Of a stretch of DNA of 64,000 nucleotides, positions 21,105-29,460 are shown piece after piece. Below the pieces are notes generated by a model that was not told where the DNA came from, made no database searches, and worked only from the letters and a program-made list of their open reading frames with translations. The stretch is from Verrucomicrobiaceae bacterium E54. GTDB lineage: Bacteria; Verrucomicrobiota; Verrucomicrobiia; Verrucomicrobiales; Akkermansiaceae. The first letter of the stretch is position 1. Each line of letters opens with the position of its first letter. The stretch covers positions 1 to 64,000 of the forward strand of contig JAKZES010000001.1 of NCBI GenBank assembly GCA_022548915.1. The letters are read 5' to 3'. A program made the translations under genes and the position numbers.

Positions 21105-21734
21105 TCAGGTCATCGGGACAAAGCGCACCGGCGCAACCTCTTCGGATCGAATCGTGCCATCGGCATCCCGCGTGACGAGGGTGAGTTGCTGAATGGTGTT
21201 TTCCCCACCGATCGGCACCACCATCCGTCCCCCGGGTCTCAGCGATTCGACCGGTCGTTGCGGCAGGTGGTCGGGAGCGCAGGAGACCAGGATACCGTCG
21301 AAGCGGACGTCCGGTTCCGGCCAGCCGTCGAAGCCGTCGCCCTCACGCAGGTCGATTCGGGTGAAACCGAGCTGTTCCAGTGTTTTCCCGGCTCTTTCAA
21401 CCAGTTCCGCGTCCCGTTCGAGGGCGCAGACGTGTTTTGCGATGCGGCCGAGGACCGCGGCCTGGTAACCGCTGCCGGCGCCGATCTCCAGCACGGTGGC
21501 ATCGGGCGGCAGCCGCAGCAGTTGGGTCATGTAGGCGACGATGTAGGGCTGCGAGATGGTCTGTCCGTTGCCGATGGGAAGCGGATGGTCCTCGTAGGCG
21601 AGGGCGCGGCTTTCCTCGGGCACGAAGCACTCGCGGGGAATGGTGCGCATCGCATCGATCACCCGCTCGTCGTGGATCCCGCGCGCCTGGATCTGGTCGC
21701 GGATCATCGCATCGCGCTTGATCTCGTAAGTCAT
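21105..21734 (-). CDS. pcm: Protein-L-isoaspartate O-methyltransferase
   Basis: 209 residues from the ATG at 21734, the usual family length. It methylates isoaspartyl residues in damaged proteins using SAM. Visible are the family-specific IPRECFVPEESRALAYEDHPLPIGNGQTISQP-type region (read in pieces), the SAM motif VLEIGAGSGYQAAVLG, and the C-terminal PVRFVPMT. Sequence upstream of this ATG overlaps the divergent EVE gene and is unlike Pcm, so the later start is used. Confidence 0.95.
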   Translation of the reverse strand: MTYEIKRDAMIRDQIQARGIHDERVIDAMRTIPRECFVPEESRALAYEDHPLPIGNGQTISQPYIVAYMTQLLRLPPDATVLEIGAGSGYQAAVLGRIAKHVCALERDAELVERAGKTLEQLGFTRIDLREGDGFDGWPEPDVRFDGILVSCAPDHLPQRPVESLRPGGRMVVPIGGENTIQQLTLVTRDADGTIRSEEVAPVRFVPMT

Positions 21735-21791
21735 CCAGCGGGAAGCATGGCCCCTTGCACCGGAGATTTCCAGCGATGAGTCGAGGGCGGC

Positions 21792-21819
21792 TTGCGTGGC
21801 CGGGTCCCGCTGATACGGT
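21792..21819 (+). promoter_or_regulatory. Candidate promoter TTGCGT-N16-TACGGT for the EVE gene
   Basis: TTGCGT (21792-21797) and TACGGT (21814-21819) are separated by 16 bp; the -10 ends 6 nt before a GTG start codon, predicting a leaderless mRNA. Confidence 0.5.
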
Positions 21820-21825
21820 CGCGCC

Positions 21826-22296
21826 GTGAAGTACTGGTTGATCAAGTCGGAGCCCGATGTGTTTGGAATCTCCGACCTCAGGAAAGCGAAGCGGGAACCG
21901 TGGGACGGCATCCGCAACTATCAGGCGCGGAATTTCATGCGCGATGGCATGGAGATCGGCGACCTGGCGATCTTCTACCACTCGAATGCCAAACCGCCCG
22001 GGGCGGTGGGCCTGGCCAGGGTGTGCAGCGACGCCTATCCCGACCCGACCCAGTTCGATGCGCAGTCGAAGTACTTCGATCCGAAGTCGAATCCCGACGA
22101 GCCACGCTGGCTGCTGCGCGACTTCGAGTTCGTGCTGGAGTTTCCTGAAATGGTGACCCTGGAGGCACTCAAGGCCGAGAAGGCGCTCGAGGGAATGATG
22201 GTGACCCAGCGCGGCACGCGGCTCTCGATCACGCCGGTCGAGTCCAAGCACTTCCGCAAGGTTTGCTCGATGGCCGGAGTGAAAGTGCCGAAGTAG
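21826..22296 (+). CDS. EVE domain protein
   Basis: 156 residues starting with GTG. The whole protein is one EVE domain: MKYWLIKSEPDVFGISDL at the N-terminus, WDGIRNYQARNFMRDGM, GDLAIFYHSN and PRWLLRDFEFV are hallmark segments. EVE domains are PUA-like folds thought to bind modified bases in DNA or RNA, and the family includes eukaryotic THYN1. The GTG is fixed by the conserved first residues. No restriction partner is adjacent. Confidence 0.93.
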   Translation: MKYWLIKSEPDVFGISDLRKAKREPWDGIRNYQARNFMRDGMEIGDLAIFYHSNAKPPGAVGLARVCSDAYPDPTQFDAQSKYFDPKSNPDEPRWLLRDFEFVLEFPEMVTLEALKAEKALEGMMVTQRGTRLSITPVESKHFRKVCSMAGVKVPK

Positions 22297-22365
22297 CGGG
22301 TTTTCCGGGCAGGTGACGAAGGTGGGGCTTTGCTCCCGGGCAGGGGTCTGCTTGACTGTCCACTG

Positions 22366-23634
22366 ATGAAAATCTGGATCCTTGTCCTGGCCTTGACCGG
22401 GGTGCTCGCGGCCGGGCCGACGGAGTCGCGCGAGTGGACGGCGACGAACGGCAAGACCGTGGAAGGCAGCGTGCTGCGAATCGAGGGCGACAAGGCCGTG
22501 CTCAAGCGCGCCGACGGTCCGGAGGTCAAGGTGCCGCTCTCCCTTTTCGTTGAAGGCGACCGGAAGTTGCTGCACGAGCACTTCGGGATCGAGGCGGGAG
22601 GAAATGCCACGGCAAGCGGGGCCGCCGCCGCCGAGGGCCTCCCCTTCGAACAGGGCGAGGTGGTCGGGCCGGTCGATGCCGGCGACGGGGCGACCTACTA
22701 CCTCTACCTGCCCAAGTCGCTGAAGGCGGAGCGCAAGGCCCCGCTGCTCTTCTACACCGATGCGGGAGGCGGCAGCCCGCGCCAGCTCCAGGGGATCCGG
22801 GAGGGAGCGGAGGTCTGCGGATGGGTGACGGCGATCAGCGTCGAGTCGAAGAACGGCGAGTCGGTGGAGCACAACAAGCGGGTCAGCAAGGCCTGCGTGG
22901 ATCACATCCTCGAGACCCTGCCGGTGGACGGGGACCGGCTCTATTTCACCGGAAATTCGGGTGGGGGTGCGATGTCGATGTTCAATGTCGACGAACTGAA
23001 GGGGGCCGGCGGTATGCCGAACATCGGCTACATCCCGCAGGGCTGCGATCCACCGAAGGGACACTACTACGTCCTTAGTGGTGGGAGCGACTTCAACCGC
23101 TACCTCTCGGCCCACATCGGGAAGAAATTCGGCAAGGACGCGGTGCACCGGATGCACCCGGGCGGGCATGACGGAGGTCCCCAGTCGATGCGGGTGGACG
23201 GGATGATCTGGCTCAACGCCCGCTTTCTCGAGGAGGAGCGGCGCGACCACGCGGAGGAGGCGCTGGATTTCGAGGCGGCGGTGATCGCCATGATCCGCGA
23301 CCTCGCGGGGAAGGAGCCGCACCGGGCCTATTCGATGGCGCGTGTGCTCAAGGACGACTATGCGATTTCAGGAGCCAATCTCGGTGTCGTGGATGCCCTG
23401 CTGGGCGAACTGGGTGCCGAACCGGACAACGTCCGCTACCATGAGGGTCTGCTGGCGATCGACGAGTTCTCGGAGGATGAGTTCGCCGAGTTCGGCGAAG
23501 GTGGGGGATCGAAGATGGGGCACGCCGATCCCAAGGTGACCCGCAAGGCCGAAGCACTTGCGGAAAAGTATCAGGGCGTGCCGATGATCGAGGACACCTT
23601 CAAGGCCATGGCCAAGCCCACCGTCGGAGGCTGA
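22366..23634 (+). CDS. Secreted SHD1-domain protein with alpha/beta-hydrolase-like domain
   Basis: 422 residues. A signal peptide covers residues 1-17 (MKIWILVLALTGVLAAG). Next comes an SHD1-type module (REWTATNGKTVEGSVLRIEGD ... VKVPLSLF, about 20-70), a small domain common in secreted Planctomycetes and Verrucomicrobia proteins. The remainder has LPKSLKAERKAPLLFYTDAGGG and GNSGGGAMSMF, where GNSGG resembles a nucleophile elbow with serine, and HPGGHDGGPQ as possible histidine region. An extracytoplasmic esterase or peptidase is likely; the substrate is unknown. GACTGT lies 6 nt before the ATG. It ends 1 bp before the convergent acidic-tail gene. Confidence 0.72.
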   Translation: MKIWILVLALTGVLAAGPTESREWTATNGKTVEGSVLRIEGDKAVLKRADGPEVKVPLSLFVEGDRKLLHEHFGIEAGGNATASGAAAAEGLPFEQGEVVGPVDAGDGATYYLYLPKSLKAERKAPLLFYTDAGGGSPRQLQGIREGAEVCGWVTAISVESKNGESVEHNKRVSKACVDHILETLPVDGDRLYFTGNSGGGAMSMFNVDELKGAGGMPNIGYIPQGCDPPKGHYYVLSGGSDFNRYLSAHIGKKFGKDAVHRMHPGGHDGGPQSMRVDGMIWLNARFLEEERRDHAEEALDFEAAVIAMIRDLAGKEPHRAYSMARVLKDDYAISGANLGVVDALLGELGAEPDNVRYHEGLLAIDEFSEDEFAEFGEGGGSKMGHADPKVTRKAEALAEKYQGVPMIEDTFKAMAKPTVGG

Positions 23635-23635
23635 C

Positions 23636-24289
23636 TCAGTCGCGTTTCTCGTCCTCTTCTTCTTCCTCGCTGTCGTCGCCGTCCTGCGGTCCGGCATCCG
23701 TCTCCTCCTCGGGTGAATCCGCTTCTCCGGGGTCTTCTTCTTCCCCTTCGGCCTCCGCCTCGGGTTCCGGGATTCTGCCGCCGTGCTCCAGCAGGAGGAT
23801 GACTTCCTCCTGAACACTTTCGACCTCATCGAGCGGAATGTTCGGATCGCGGATGAGGAAGGCGTCGCCGGTCTTCCGGTGTTCGTACACGCGAAGGGTT
23901 CCGGTCGGAATCGTCTGGGCATCGGTCTCGCGGAGAAGCTTCTTCCGCTCGAGCATCACCGCGAGGATGTAGCGGACGTTCTCGGTGTGTTCCTCGTCTT
24001 CATCGACCAGGCGGCGGAGCAGGGTTTCCGGGTCCTCCTTTTCCATCGGATCCACTTTTTCGTCCTGCGCGGGTGGCTCGTAGGTGCTGCGCCAAAAGGA
24101 GAACGCGGATTCGTCCTCTTCGCCGCGGGCCTCCCAGGCCTCGAGCGAAAAGTCCCTCCTCAGGTAGCCACTCGATTCCGGGTCGGGAAACAGGGCCGTG
24201 ACGATCTGTTGTCCTTCCTCGAAGGGCTTCTCGGTGATCGCGCACTGGCGGGCGCGTGAACGGATGTGCCAGGATTCTTGTAGGGCCAT
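23636..24289 (-). CDS. Conserved protein with acidic C-terminal tail, unknown function
   Basis: 217 residues starting MALQESWHIRSRARQCAITEKPF. The N-terminal part has RARQCAITEKPFEEGQQIVTALFPD, which I know from conserved hypothetical proteins of this phylum and Planctomycetes; two cysteines are not in a clear zinc motif. Residues 165-217 are almost all Glu, Asp and Gly. It lies downstream of lptF/G on the same strand, separated by a block of short tandem repeats. Confidence 0.75.
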   Translation of the reverse strand: MALQESWHIRSRARQCAITEKPFEEGQQIVTALFPDPESSGYLRRDFSLEAWEARGEEDESAFSFWRSTYEPPAQDEKVDPMEKEDPETLLRRLVDEDEEHTENVRYILAVMLERKKLLRETDAQTIPTGTLRVYEHRKTGDAFLIRDPNIPLDEVESVQEEVILLLEHGGRIPEPEAEAEGEEEDPGEADSPEEETDAGPQDGDDSEEEEEDEKRD

Positions 24290-24299
24290 GGGGTGTAAA

Positions 24300-24378
24300 A
24301 GCTGAAACTCTGAAAAGCTGAAAAGCTGAAAAGCTGAAACGCTGAAATGCTGAACTCTGAACTCTGAACTCTGAACTT
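24300..24378. repeat. Short tandem repeats (GCTGAAAA and CTCTGAA units)
   Basis: About 79 bp consist of five to six units close to GCTGAAAA followed by three to four units of CTCTGAA. It fills the gap between the LptF/G stop codon and the acidic-tail gene start, so on the minus strand it forms a leader rich in TTTCAGC. Confidence 0.85.
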
Positions 24379-24381
24379 GGA

Positions 24382-25728
24382 TCACGCCTCGTTGGGGATC
24401 ATGCGGCGGATGACCTGATAGATCGGGCGTCCGGTGAGCCGCCGCCGGAACAGGTAGAGGGCGAGGACGCCGAAGATCAGGTTCGGCAGCCAGGCGGCGA
24501 GCATGGGCCGCAGGTGTCCCGAGTCGCCGAGGCTGAGGCAGATGGTGGTGACGAAGAGCAGGCCGGCGCAGAGGAAGACCGCGAGCGCCAGGCCGCCCGA
24601 GGTGCCGCGGCGGGAAAAGAAGATGCCGAGCGGGGTGGCCAGCAGGACCACGATCACGCAGTTGAAGGGCTGGGCAAAACGATGGTGCCACTGGGTCAGG
24701 TGGGCCGCCTCGCCCCGCGGGTCGTTGGCGCGCGGGCTGCGCAGCCAGCCGACGAGTTCCGGGACGCCGAGCTGGTTGGTCGGAAGACCCGGGCGGATGA
24801 TCTCGGCGGGGGTTTCCCGCCAGGTGCGGACGATGTAGGGGTTGGGCAGGTCGGGTTCGTAGAGTGGGGGTTCGCCGGCCTTGATGTGGCGCAGGGTGGC
24901 ATCCTCGAAACGCCACGAGCCGTCTTTCGGCGACCATGAGGCGGAGCGGGCGACGAGGACGGATTTCAGCTTGCCCTGACCGGTCTCGCCAATGATCCGC
25001 ACGCGCTGCAGTGGGGCGCCCTTCTGGTAGTTCGGGGGGAAGCTCCCGACCATCCACAGCCGTCGTTCCCGCGGGTTGCGGAACTGGACGAATTCGGCAG
25101 CCACCTCATCCAGCCCCCGGGCGGCATCGAGGATCTTCTTTTCCCGGGCATTCGACTGCGGCGCCCAGTGGAAGTTGAGTCCGGCACTGAGGGCTCCGGC
25201 CAGCAGCCCGGCGATCAGGAAGGGCTGGGTGATGCGCCCGATGCCGCGGCCCGTCTGCAGCATCGCGACGATTTCACGCGAACCCGAGAGACGGCCGAGG
25301 CAGAACAGCAGCGACAGCATCAGGGCGTAGGGCAGCAGGGTGACGGTGAGTTCCGGCAGGCGCGCGATGTAGAGCTGCAGGGCGGTGCCTGCGAGGTCGC
25401 CGCTGGCCTTCAGCTCCTGGAGGTTGTCCTCGACATCCATGAGCAGCCAGACGACCGCCAGGGCTCCGAAGGTGATCGCAAACAGGGCCAGGAACTGGCG
25501 CGAGACGTAGCGGGCGATCGTCCCGCCGAAGCAGTAGAGCAAGGCTCCGAGGGCGGGCAGCAGGCAGAGCCCGCCGACGACCAGCGGGCGCAGGCGCTCG
25601 GTGGCGATGTCGGCATTGGGGAAGCTGGCGATGCGCTCGGCGACCTTGGCCTGCTCGATGGGCATCAGACGGGAGGCAATCGCCAGTCCGAGACCGCAAA
25701 GCAGGAGGGGAATCAGGAACCGCCGCAT
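24382..25728 (-). CDS. LptF/LptG (YjgP/YjgQ) family permease
   Basis: 448 residues from the ATG at 25728. LptF and LptG form the membrane part of the LptB2FG transporter that extracts lipopolysaccharide from the inner membrane. The family layout is visible: N-terminal helices (MRRFLIPLLLCGLGLAI and two more, including GTIARYVSRQFLALFAITF and DVEDNLQELKASG), a periplasmic beta-jellyroll region (about 175-320) and three C-terminal helices ending at LYLFRRRLTG. Only one permease is present. An extra hydrophobic segment precedes the usual first LptFG helix. The candidate promoter is TTGGCA-N18-CATTCT at 25741-25770. Confidence 0.87.
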   Translation of the reverse strand: MRRFLIPLLLCGLGLAIASRLMPIEQAKVAERIASFPNADIATERLRPLVVGGLCLLPALGALLYCFGGTIARYVSRQFLALFAITFGALAVVWLLMDVEDNLQELKASGDLAGTALQLYIARLPELTVTLLPYALMLSLLFCLGRLSGSREIVAMLQTGRGIGRITQPFLIAGLLAGALSAGLNFHWAPQSNAREKKILDAARGLDEVAAEFVQFRNPRERRLWMVGSFPPNYQKGAPLQRVRIIGETGQGKLKSVLVARSASWSPKDGSWRFEDATLRHIKAGEPPLYEPDLPNPYIVRTWRETPAEIIRPGLPTNQLGVPELVGWLRSPRANDPRGEAAHLTQWHHRFAQPFNCVIVVLLATPLGIFFSRRGTSGGLALAVFLCAGLLFVTTICLSLGDSGHLRPMLAAWLPNLIFGVLALYLFRRRLTGRPIYQVIRRMIPNEA

Positions 25729-25740
25729 GTTGACCGCCGG

Positions 25741-25770
25741 AGAATGGGTGCGCGGGGCCGCGGGTGCCAA
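25741..25770 (-). promoter_or_regulatory. Candidate promoter TTGGCA-N18-CATTCT for lptF/G
   Basis: On the minus strand TTGGCA (25770-25765) is followed after 18 bp by CATTCT (25746-25741), 12 nt before the ATG at 25728. A similar CATTC..TTGGCACCCGC string precedes nuoA at 50250-50270. Confidence 0.45.
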
Positions 25771-25858
25771 GTGCCGAATGGGGATTGCGGGCACCAAAAC
25801 GACGACCCGCCACTTCGCGCTTGGAAGTCGGGCGGGGGATGCGCGAAATGCGGCGAGC

Positions 25859-27856
25859 ATGATCGGTCTGGCGGGAGAGCAGGGGGTTCCGGAGGGTTTC
25901 GCCCGTGAAATCGGCGAGGCCTTTTCGCCGGGCGGCCTGCTGGCGCGATCAAAGGACTTCGAATTCCGTCCGGAGCAGACCGAGATGGCGGTTGCGGTCG
26001 CCGAGGCGCTGCAGGAGCGCCGGTCGCTGGTCGTCGAGGCCGGCACCGGCGTCGGCAAGTCGCTCGCCTACCTGCTGCCCGCCGCCCGCTACTCCCTGGA
26101 AAGCGGGCGCAAGGCGATCGTCTCGACCCACACGATCAATCTCCAGGAGCAGCTCGTCCACAAGGACATCCCCATCGTCCGCCGCCTGCTCGGCGAGGAC
26201 CTGCCGGCGGTGCTGCTCAAGGGGCGCCACAACTACCTGTGTCCGGCCCGGCTGAGCCGCGCCCGCCAGCAGACCGGCGACCTCTTCACCTCCAGCGAGA
26301 ACGAGGAGCTCGAGGCGATCGCGAAATGGGCGGAGGGCACCCGCGACGGCACGCTGAGCGATCTCGACTTCCAGCCGTCGATGAAGGTCTGGTCGCAGGT
26401 CTGCTCGGAGGCCCACATCTGCACCGCCCGCCACTGCGGCCCCCGCGGCAACTGCTTCTTCCAGGAGACCCGCAAGCGGGCGGCGGAAGCCCGGGTGCTG
26501 GTGGTCAACCACACGCTTTTCTTCGCGCTGATCGACACCGGTGAGTGGTCGGAGGACGGCCGGGCCGAGGGATTTCTTTTCCCCGACGACTTTGTGGTGC
26601 TCGACGAGGCCCACACCGTCGAGCAGGTCGCCGCGGTGCAGCTCGGCCTCAGGGTCAGCCAGGCCGGCCTGCGCTTCGACCTCCAGCGATTGTACGATGG
26701 TCGTCGTAGAAAAGGGATCCTCAAGAGTCATGGCAGGGCCTCGGTGCTGCGGGCGGTGGAGGAGGCCCGGGTGGCGAGCGAGCGTTTTTTCGAGGCGATC
26801 GGGGGGGCGGCGTCGTTCGGCGACTGGTCGAAGGAATGGCGGGTGCGCGAACCCGACCTGGTCCCGAACACCGCGGGCGGGCCGCTGCGGCGGCTGTGGC
26901 AGGAGATCGACGCGATCGCCGAGGACGTGGATCACGAGACCAGCCGCGCCGAGCTGCAGGATGCCTCGCGGCGCCTGCGCGAGTTCCACGGCGGCATCCA
27001 GGCCTTCCTCGAGCAGAGCTCGGAGGACAGCGTCCACTGGGTGCAGAAGGCGGGCCGCGACGAGACGCAGTTCTCGCTGCATGCGGCGCCGGTGCGGGTG
27101 GCCGACAAGCTGCGTCCGCTGCTTTTCGGCGAGGACAAGACCTGCGTGATGGCCAGCGCCACGCTCGGCGTGGGCGATCCCGACCTGAGCTGGTTCCGCG
27201 GCCGGATCGGCGGCGAGGAGGTCGAAGCCCGGGTGATCGGCAGTCCCTTCGACTACCGCCGGCAGATGGTGGTGAAGATCTGGAAGTCGATGCCCGAGCC
27301 GAATGCCGCCGGCTACGACCGGGCGCTGGTGAAATGCATCGGCGAGGCGGTGGAGGCCAGCAGGGGGCGGGCCTTCGTGCTCTTCACGAGCTACCGGGTG
27401 ATGCGCGAGGCGGCGCGGGAACTCCGGGATTCCTTCGAACGGAACGGCTGGAGGCTTCTGGTCCAGGGTGAGGGCATGCCACGCCACCGGATGATCGAGG
27501 AATTCCGCGGCGACGTGGACAGCGTGCTCTTCGGCACCGACAGCTTCTGGACCGGGGTGGATGTGCCCGGCGAGGCGCTGTCGAACGTGGTGGTGACCCG
27601 CCTGCCCTTCGCGGTGCCGGACCATCCGCTCACCCAGTCGCGGCTCGAGGCGATCGAGGAGGGGGGCGGCAATCCCTTCATGGAATACTCGGTGCCCGAG
27701 GCGATCCTCAAGCTGCGCCAGGGTGTCGGTCGCCTGATTCGTACCGCATCGGACTCGGGCATGATCTGCCTGCTCGACAAGCGCGTCCTGAGCAAGCGCT
27801 ACGGCGGGCTCTTCCTCCAGGCCCTGCCCGAGGCGAAGCGCGAGGTCATCGGATGA
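25859..27856 (+). CDS. dinG: DinG/XPD-family ATP-dependent DNA helicase
   Basis: 665 residues from the ATG at 25859. Superfamily 2 5'-3' helicase with iron-sulfur cluster. Walker A is VEAGTGVGKSLAYLLPA, motif Ia STHTINLQEQL, motif II VLDEAHTVEQ, and the C-terminal half has the RecA2 motifs (FVLFTSYRVM, TDSFWTGVDVPG, RQGVGRLIRT). Between motifs Ia and II, CSEAHICTARHCGPRGNCFF supplies four cysteines in Fe-S spacing. Such helicases act on R-loops, D-loops and damage. The frame is open further upstream through the lptF/G promoter region, so the ATG at 25859 is chosen. Confidence 0.92.
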   Translation: MIGLAGEQGVPEGFAREIGEAFSPGGLLARSKDFEFRPEQTEMAVAVAEALQERRSLVVEAGTGVGKSLAYLLPAARYSLESGRKAIVSTHTINLQEQLVHKDIPIVRRLLGEDLPAVLLKGRHNYLCPARLSRARQQTGDLFTSSENEELEAIAKWAEGTRDGTLSDLDFQPSMKVWSQVCSEAHICTARHCGPRGNCFFQETRKRAAEARVLVVNHTLFFALIDTGEWSEDGRAEGFLFPDDFVVLDEAHTVEQVAAVQLGLRVSQAGLRFDLQRLYDGRRRKGILKSHGRASVLRAVEEARVASERFFEAIGGAASFGDWSKEWRVREPDLVPNTAGGPLRRLWQEIDAIAEDVDHETSRAELQDASRRLREFHGGIQAFLEQSSEDSVHWVQKAGRDETQFSLHAAPVRVADKLRPLLFGEDKTCVMASATLGVGDPDLSWFRGRIGGEEVEARVIGSPFDYRRQMVVKIWKSMPEPNAAGYDRALVKCIGEAVEASRGRAFVLFTSYRVMREAARELRDSFERNGWRLLVQGEGMPRHRMIEEFRGDVDSVLFGTDSFWTGVDVPGEALSNVVVTRLPFAVPDHPLTQSRLEAIEEGGGNPFMEYSVPEAILKLRQGVGRLIRTASDSGMICLLDKRVLSKRYGGLFLQALPEAKREVIG

Positions 27857-27862
27857 AGGAAG

Positions 27863-27931
27863 AGGACCGCCGATTTCCGAATCGGCACCCGGCAACTCGG
27901 GAAGATTGCCGATTCGGAGATCGGCGGTCCT
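27863..27931. repeat. Pair of REP-like hairpins in inverted orientation
   Basis: The left arm 27863-27886 and right arm 27908-27931 are 24-bp inverted repeats with one mismatch. Each arm is also a hairpin by itself (GCCGATT..AATCGGC). It fills the gap between the convergent dinG-like gene and aroD and touches the aroD stop codon, so it may terminate both transcripts. Confidence 0.85.
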
Positions 27932-28634
27932 ATCGCTCCTTTTCGACCGACTCGATCGCCTGACGAAGCTGGAAGGCGCTCCACTGGCCGGGGGCGGTCG
28001 GGGTGTCGCCGAGGTAGCCGTAGTTGAGCACCGATCCCAACTGGGCGAAGAGCAGTCGCGAGGCGGGGGCCAGCGGTCCCATCCCCATGAGGGAGACCGG
28101 GAAGCCGTCGCCGTGGCCGAGGAACAGGGCCAGGGGTCCGAGTCGACCGGGTTCCCAGCCGAGATCGACGGCGGCCTTGAAGCCGGAAGCGCCGAGCTGG
28201 CGGGCCGCCTGACGGCGCGCCTCGAGTTCATCGATGGCGGGGGTGCCGCTGAAGTCGTGGCAGGAGGCCAGCCACGGGATGTCGCGCTCCGCCAGTTCGC
28301 CGATCAGCGCCCGCATGGCGTCGGCCGAGGCGAGCTCGACGTCCACGATGGCCGCATCGTCAAGGCTCGTTCGCAGCCGGCGCAGGCGTTCGTCGGCATC
28401 CAGCCCCGGGGCTCCTCCCTCCGCCTCGCATCGCGCCGTGAAGAGCAGCGGCAGGTCGCCGAAGCGGCGCCAGGGCTTTGCCTCGACGGTGTCATCATCC
28501 AGCAGGTCGAGCCGGATTTCCACGATGTGGCAGGCCTTCCGGATCTCCGCCTCATCGACCCCGGCGAGCACTGCGGCGGTGCCGATGCTGCCGACAACCT
28601 TCGGCTGGCCCGGATCGAGGAGGGGATGTGCCAT
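27930..28634 (-). CDS. aroD: Type I 3-dehydroquinate dehydratase
   Basis: 234 residues. Third step of the shikimate pathway (dehydroquinate to dehydroshikimate) through a Schiff-base lysine. Visible are the substrate-binding EIRLD (Glu39-Asp43), the catalytic His126 in SCHDFSG, the Schiff-base Lys153 in GASGFKAAV, and the C-terminal loop SLMGMGPLAPASR. Length is typical of the family. Minus-strand TTGACA lies about 25 bp before TTCGCT and the ATG, a plausible promoter. The neighbours are unrelated to aromatic synthesis. Confidence 0.92.
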   Translation of the reverse strand: MAHPLLDPGQPKVVGSIGTAAVLAGVDEAEIRKACHIVEIRLDLLDDDTVEAKPWRRFGDLPLLFTARCEAEGGAPGLDADERLRRLRTSLDDAAIVDVELASADAMRALIGELAERDIPWLASCHDFSGTPAIDELEARRQAARQLGASGFKAAVDLGWEPGRLGPLALFLGHGDGFPVSLMGMGPLAPASRLLFAQLGSVLNYGYLGDTPTAPGQWSAFQLRQAIESVEKER

Positions 28635-28699
28635 TGGCGCAAGCGAAAGCGCGAGCCCTCGTGCATGTCAATCGCAGCGTCTTGATCGAGGGGTTTCTT

Positions 28700-28728
28700 T
28701 GTAAATACGAAGCGCGTTTTTTGTGACA
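28700..28728 (+). promoter_or_regulatory. Bipartite element TGTAAATAC-N11-TTTGTGACA, copy 1
   Basis: TGTAAATAC (28700-28708), an 11-bp spacer and TTTGTGACA (28720-28728) end 64 nt before the first gene of the pilus locus. An identical pair with identical spacing lies before the secretin gene (33422-33450). It may be an activator site or an alternative-sigma promoter; the surroundings are clearly more AT rich than the genome. Confidence 0.7.
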
Positions 28729-28792
28729 ATTACGAGCTTTTCTCTCGCCAATGCCCGGGCGTGGCGACTAGTTCTCGGGGAGCAAAACCCCT

Positions 28793-29416
28793 ATGAAAAC
28801 GAGATCTTCTTTCCTGCGAAGCGTCGTCCCGGCGCTGGGTGTCGCGCTGGCCTTCTCGCTCTCACCCCAGTTGATGGCCCAAGGCCGCGTGGATATCGGC
28901 TCGCTTGAGTTCGACGAGCTGCCCTCGCCGGACCTCGGCGGAACCAAGAACAAGAGCTTCAAGCCCAAGGACTGGCTTGAGGTCGAGGCGGGTCTCACCG
29001 TCCCGGCGATGAACCGCGAGCAGGAGGCCACCGGCTTCGTCGACAAGATCGTGGTGAAGTGGTACGTGGCGGTGAAGGAGAAGGCTTCCGGCCGGGTGAT
29101 GCTGCTGACCAAGGACATCACGCACCTGAACATTCCGGTCGACGAGGAGGTCTTCACCTCGGTCTATCTCTCGCCGAACACCCTCAAGCGGCTGACCGGC
29201 AACGACCGCGCCGGCAAGAGCTCGGTGGAGGTCGTGGCGCTCGAGGTGCTCGTCAATGGCGTGAAGGTCGGCGAGGAAACCTCGAAGATGAAAAGCGGCT
29301 GGTGGAACTCGCCGAACCTCGGTCGCGGCGACCGCTTCCCGCTGCTCAGCAAGGCGGAGACCCCTTTCAAGATGTACTGGTGGGATCGCTACGCCGAGAT
29401 TGAGGAGGAGCGCTGA
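28793..29416 (+). CDS. Amuc_1102-like exported pilus-locus protein
   Basis: 207 residues. A signal peptide is visible (MKTRSSFLRSVVPALGVALAFSLSPQLMAQ). The mature part is beta rich (VDKIVVKWYVAVKEKASGRVMLLTKDITHLNIP, VEVVALEVLVNGVKVGEETSKMKSGWW read as strands), fitting the Ig-like sandwich reported for A. muciniphila Amuc_1102. Assignment rests mainly on position: it is first in a five-gene block ordered exactly as Amuc_1102 to Amuc_1098. It probably acts in the periplasm or at the outer membrane as a pilus assembly accessory. A GGGG..CCCC mini-hairpin lies directly before the ATG. Confidence 0.8.
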   Translation: MKTRSSFLRSVVPALGVALAFSLSPQLMAQGRVDIGSLEFDELPSPDLGGTKNKSFKPKDWLEVEAGLTVPAMNREQEATGFVDKIVVKWYVAVKEKASGRVMLLTKDITHLNIPVDEEVFTSVYLSPNTLKRLTGNDRAGKSSVEVVALEVLVNGVKVGEETSKMKSGWWNSPNLGRGDRFPLLSKAETPFKMYWWDRYAEIEEER

Positions 29417-29460
29417 AGATTCCCTGCTGATCGTTTCCCCGCATCTCTGACCTTCCTCTC

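Noticed and set aside
25949-28231. 760-codon minus-strand open frame across the dinG-like gene
   Set aside because: Antisense shadow of a high-GC gene; the composition is repetitive (His/Arg/Leu) and the plus-strand helicase motifs are unambiguous.
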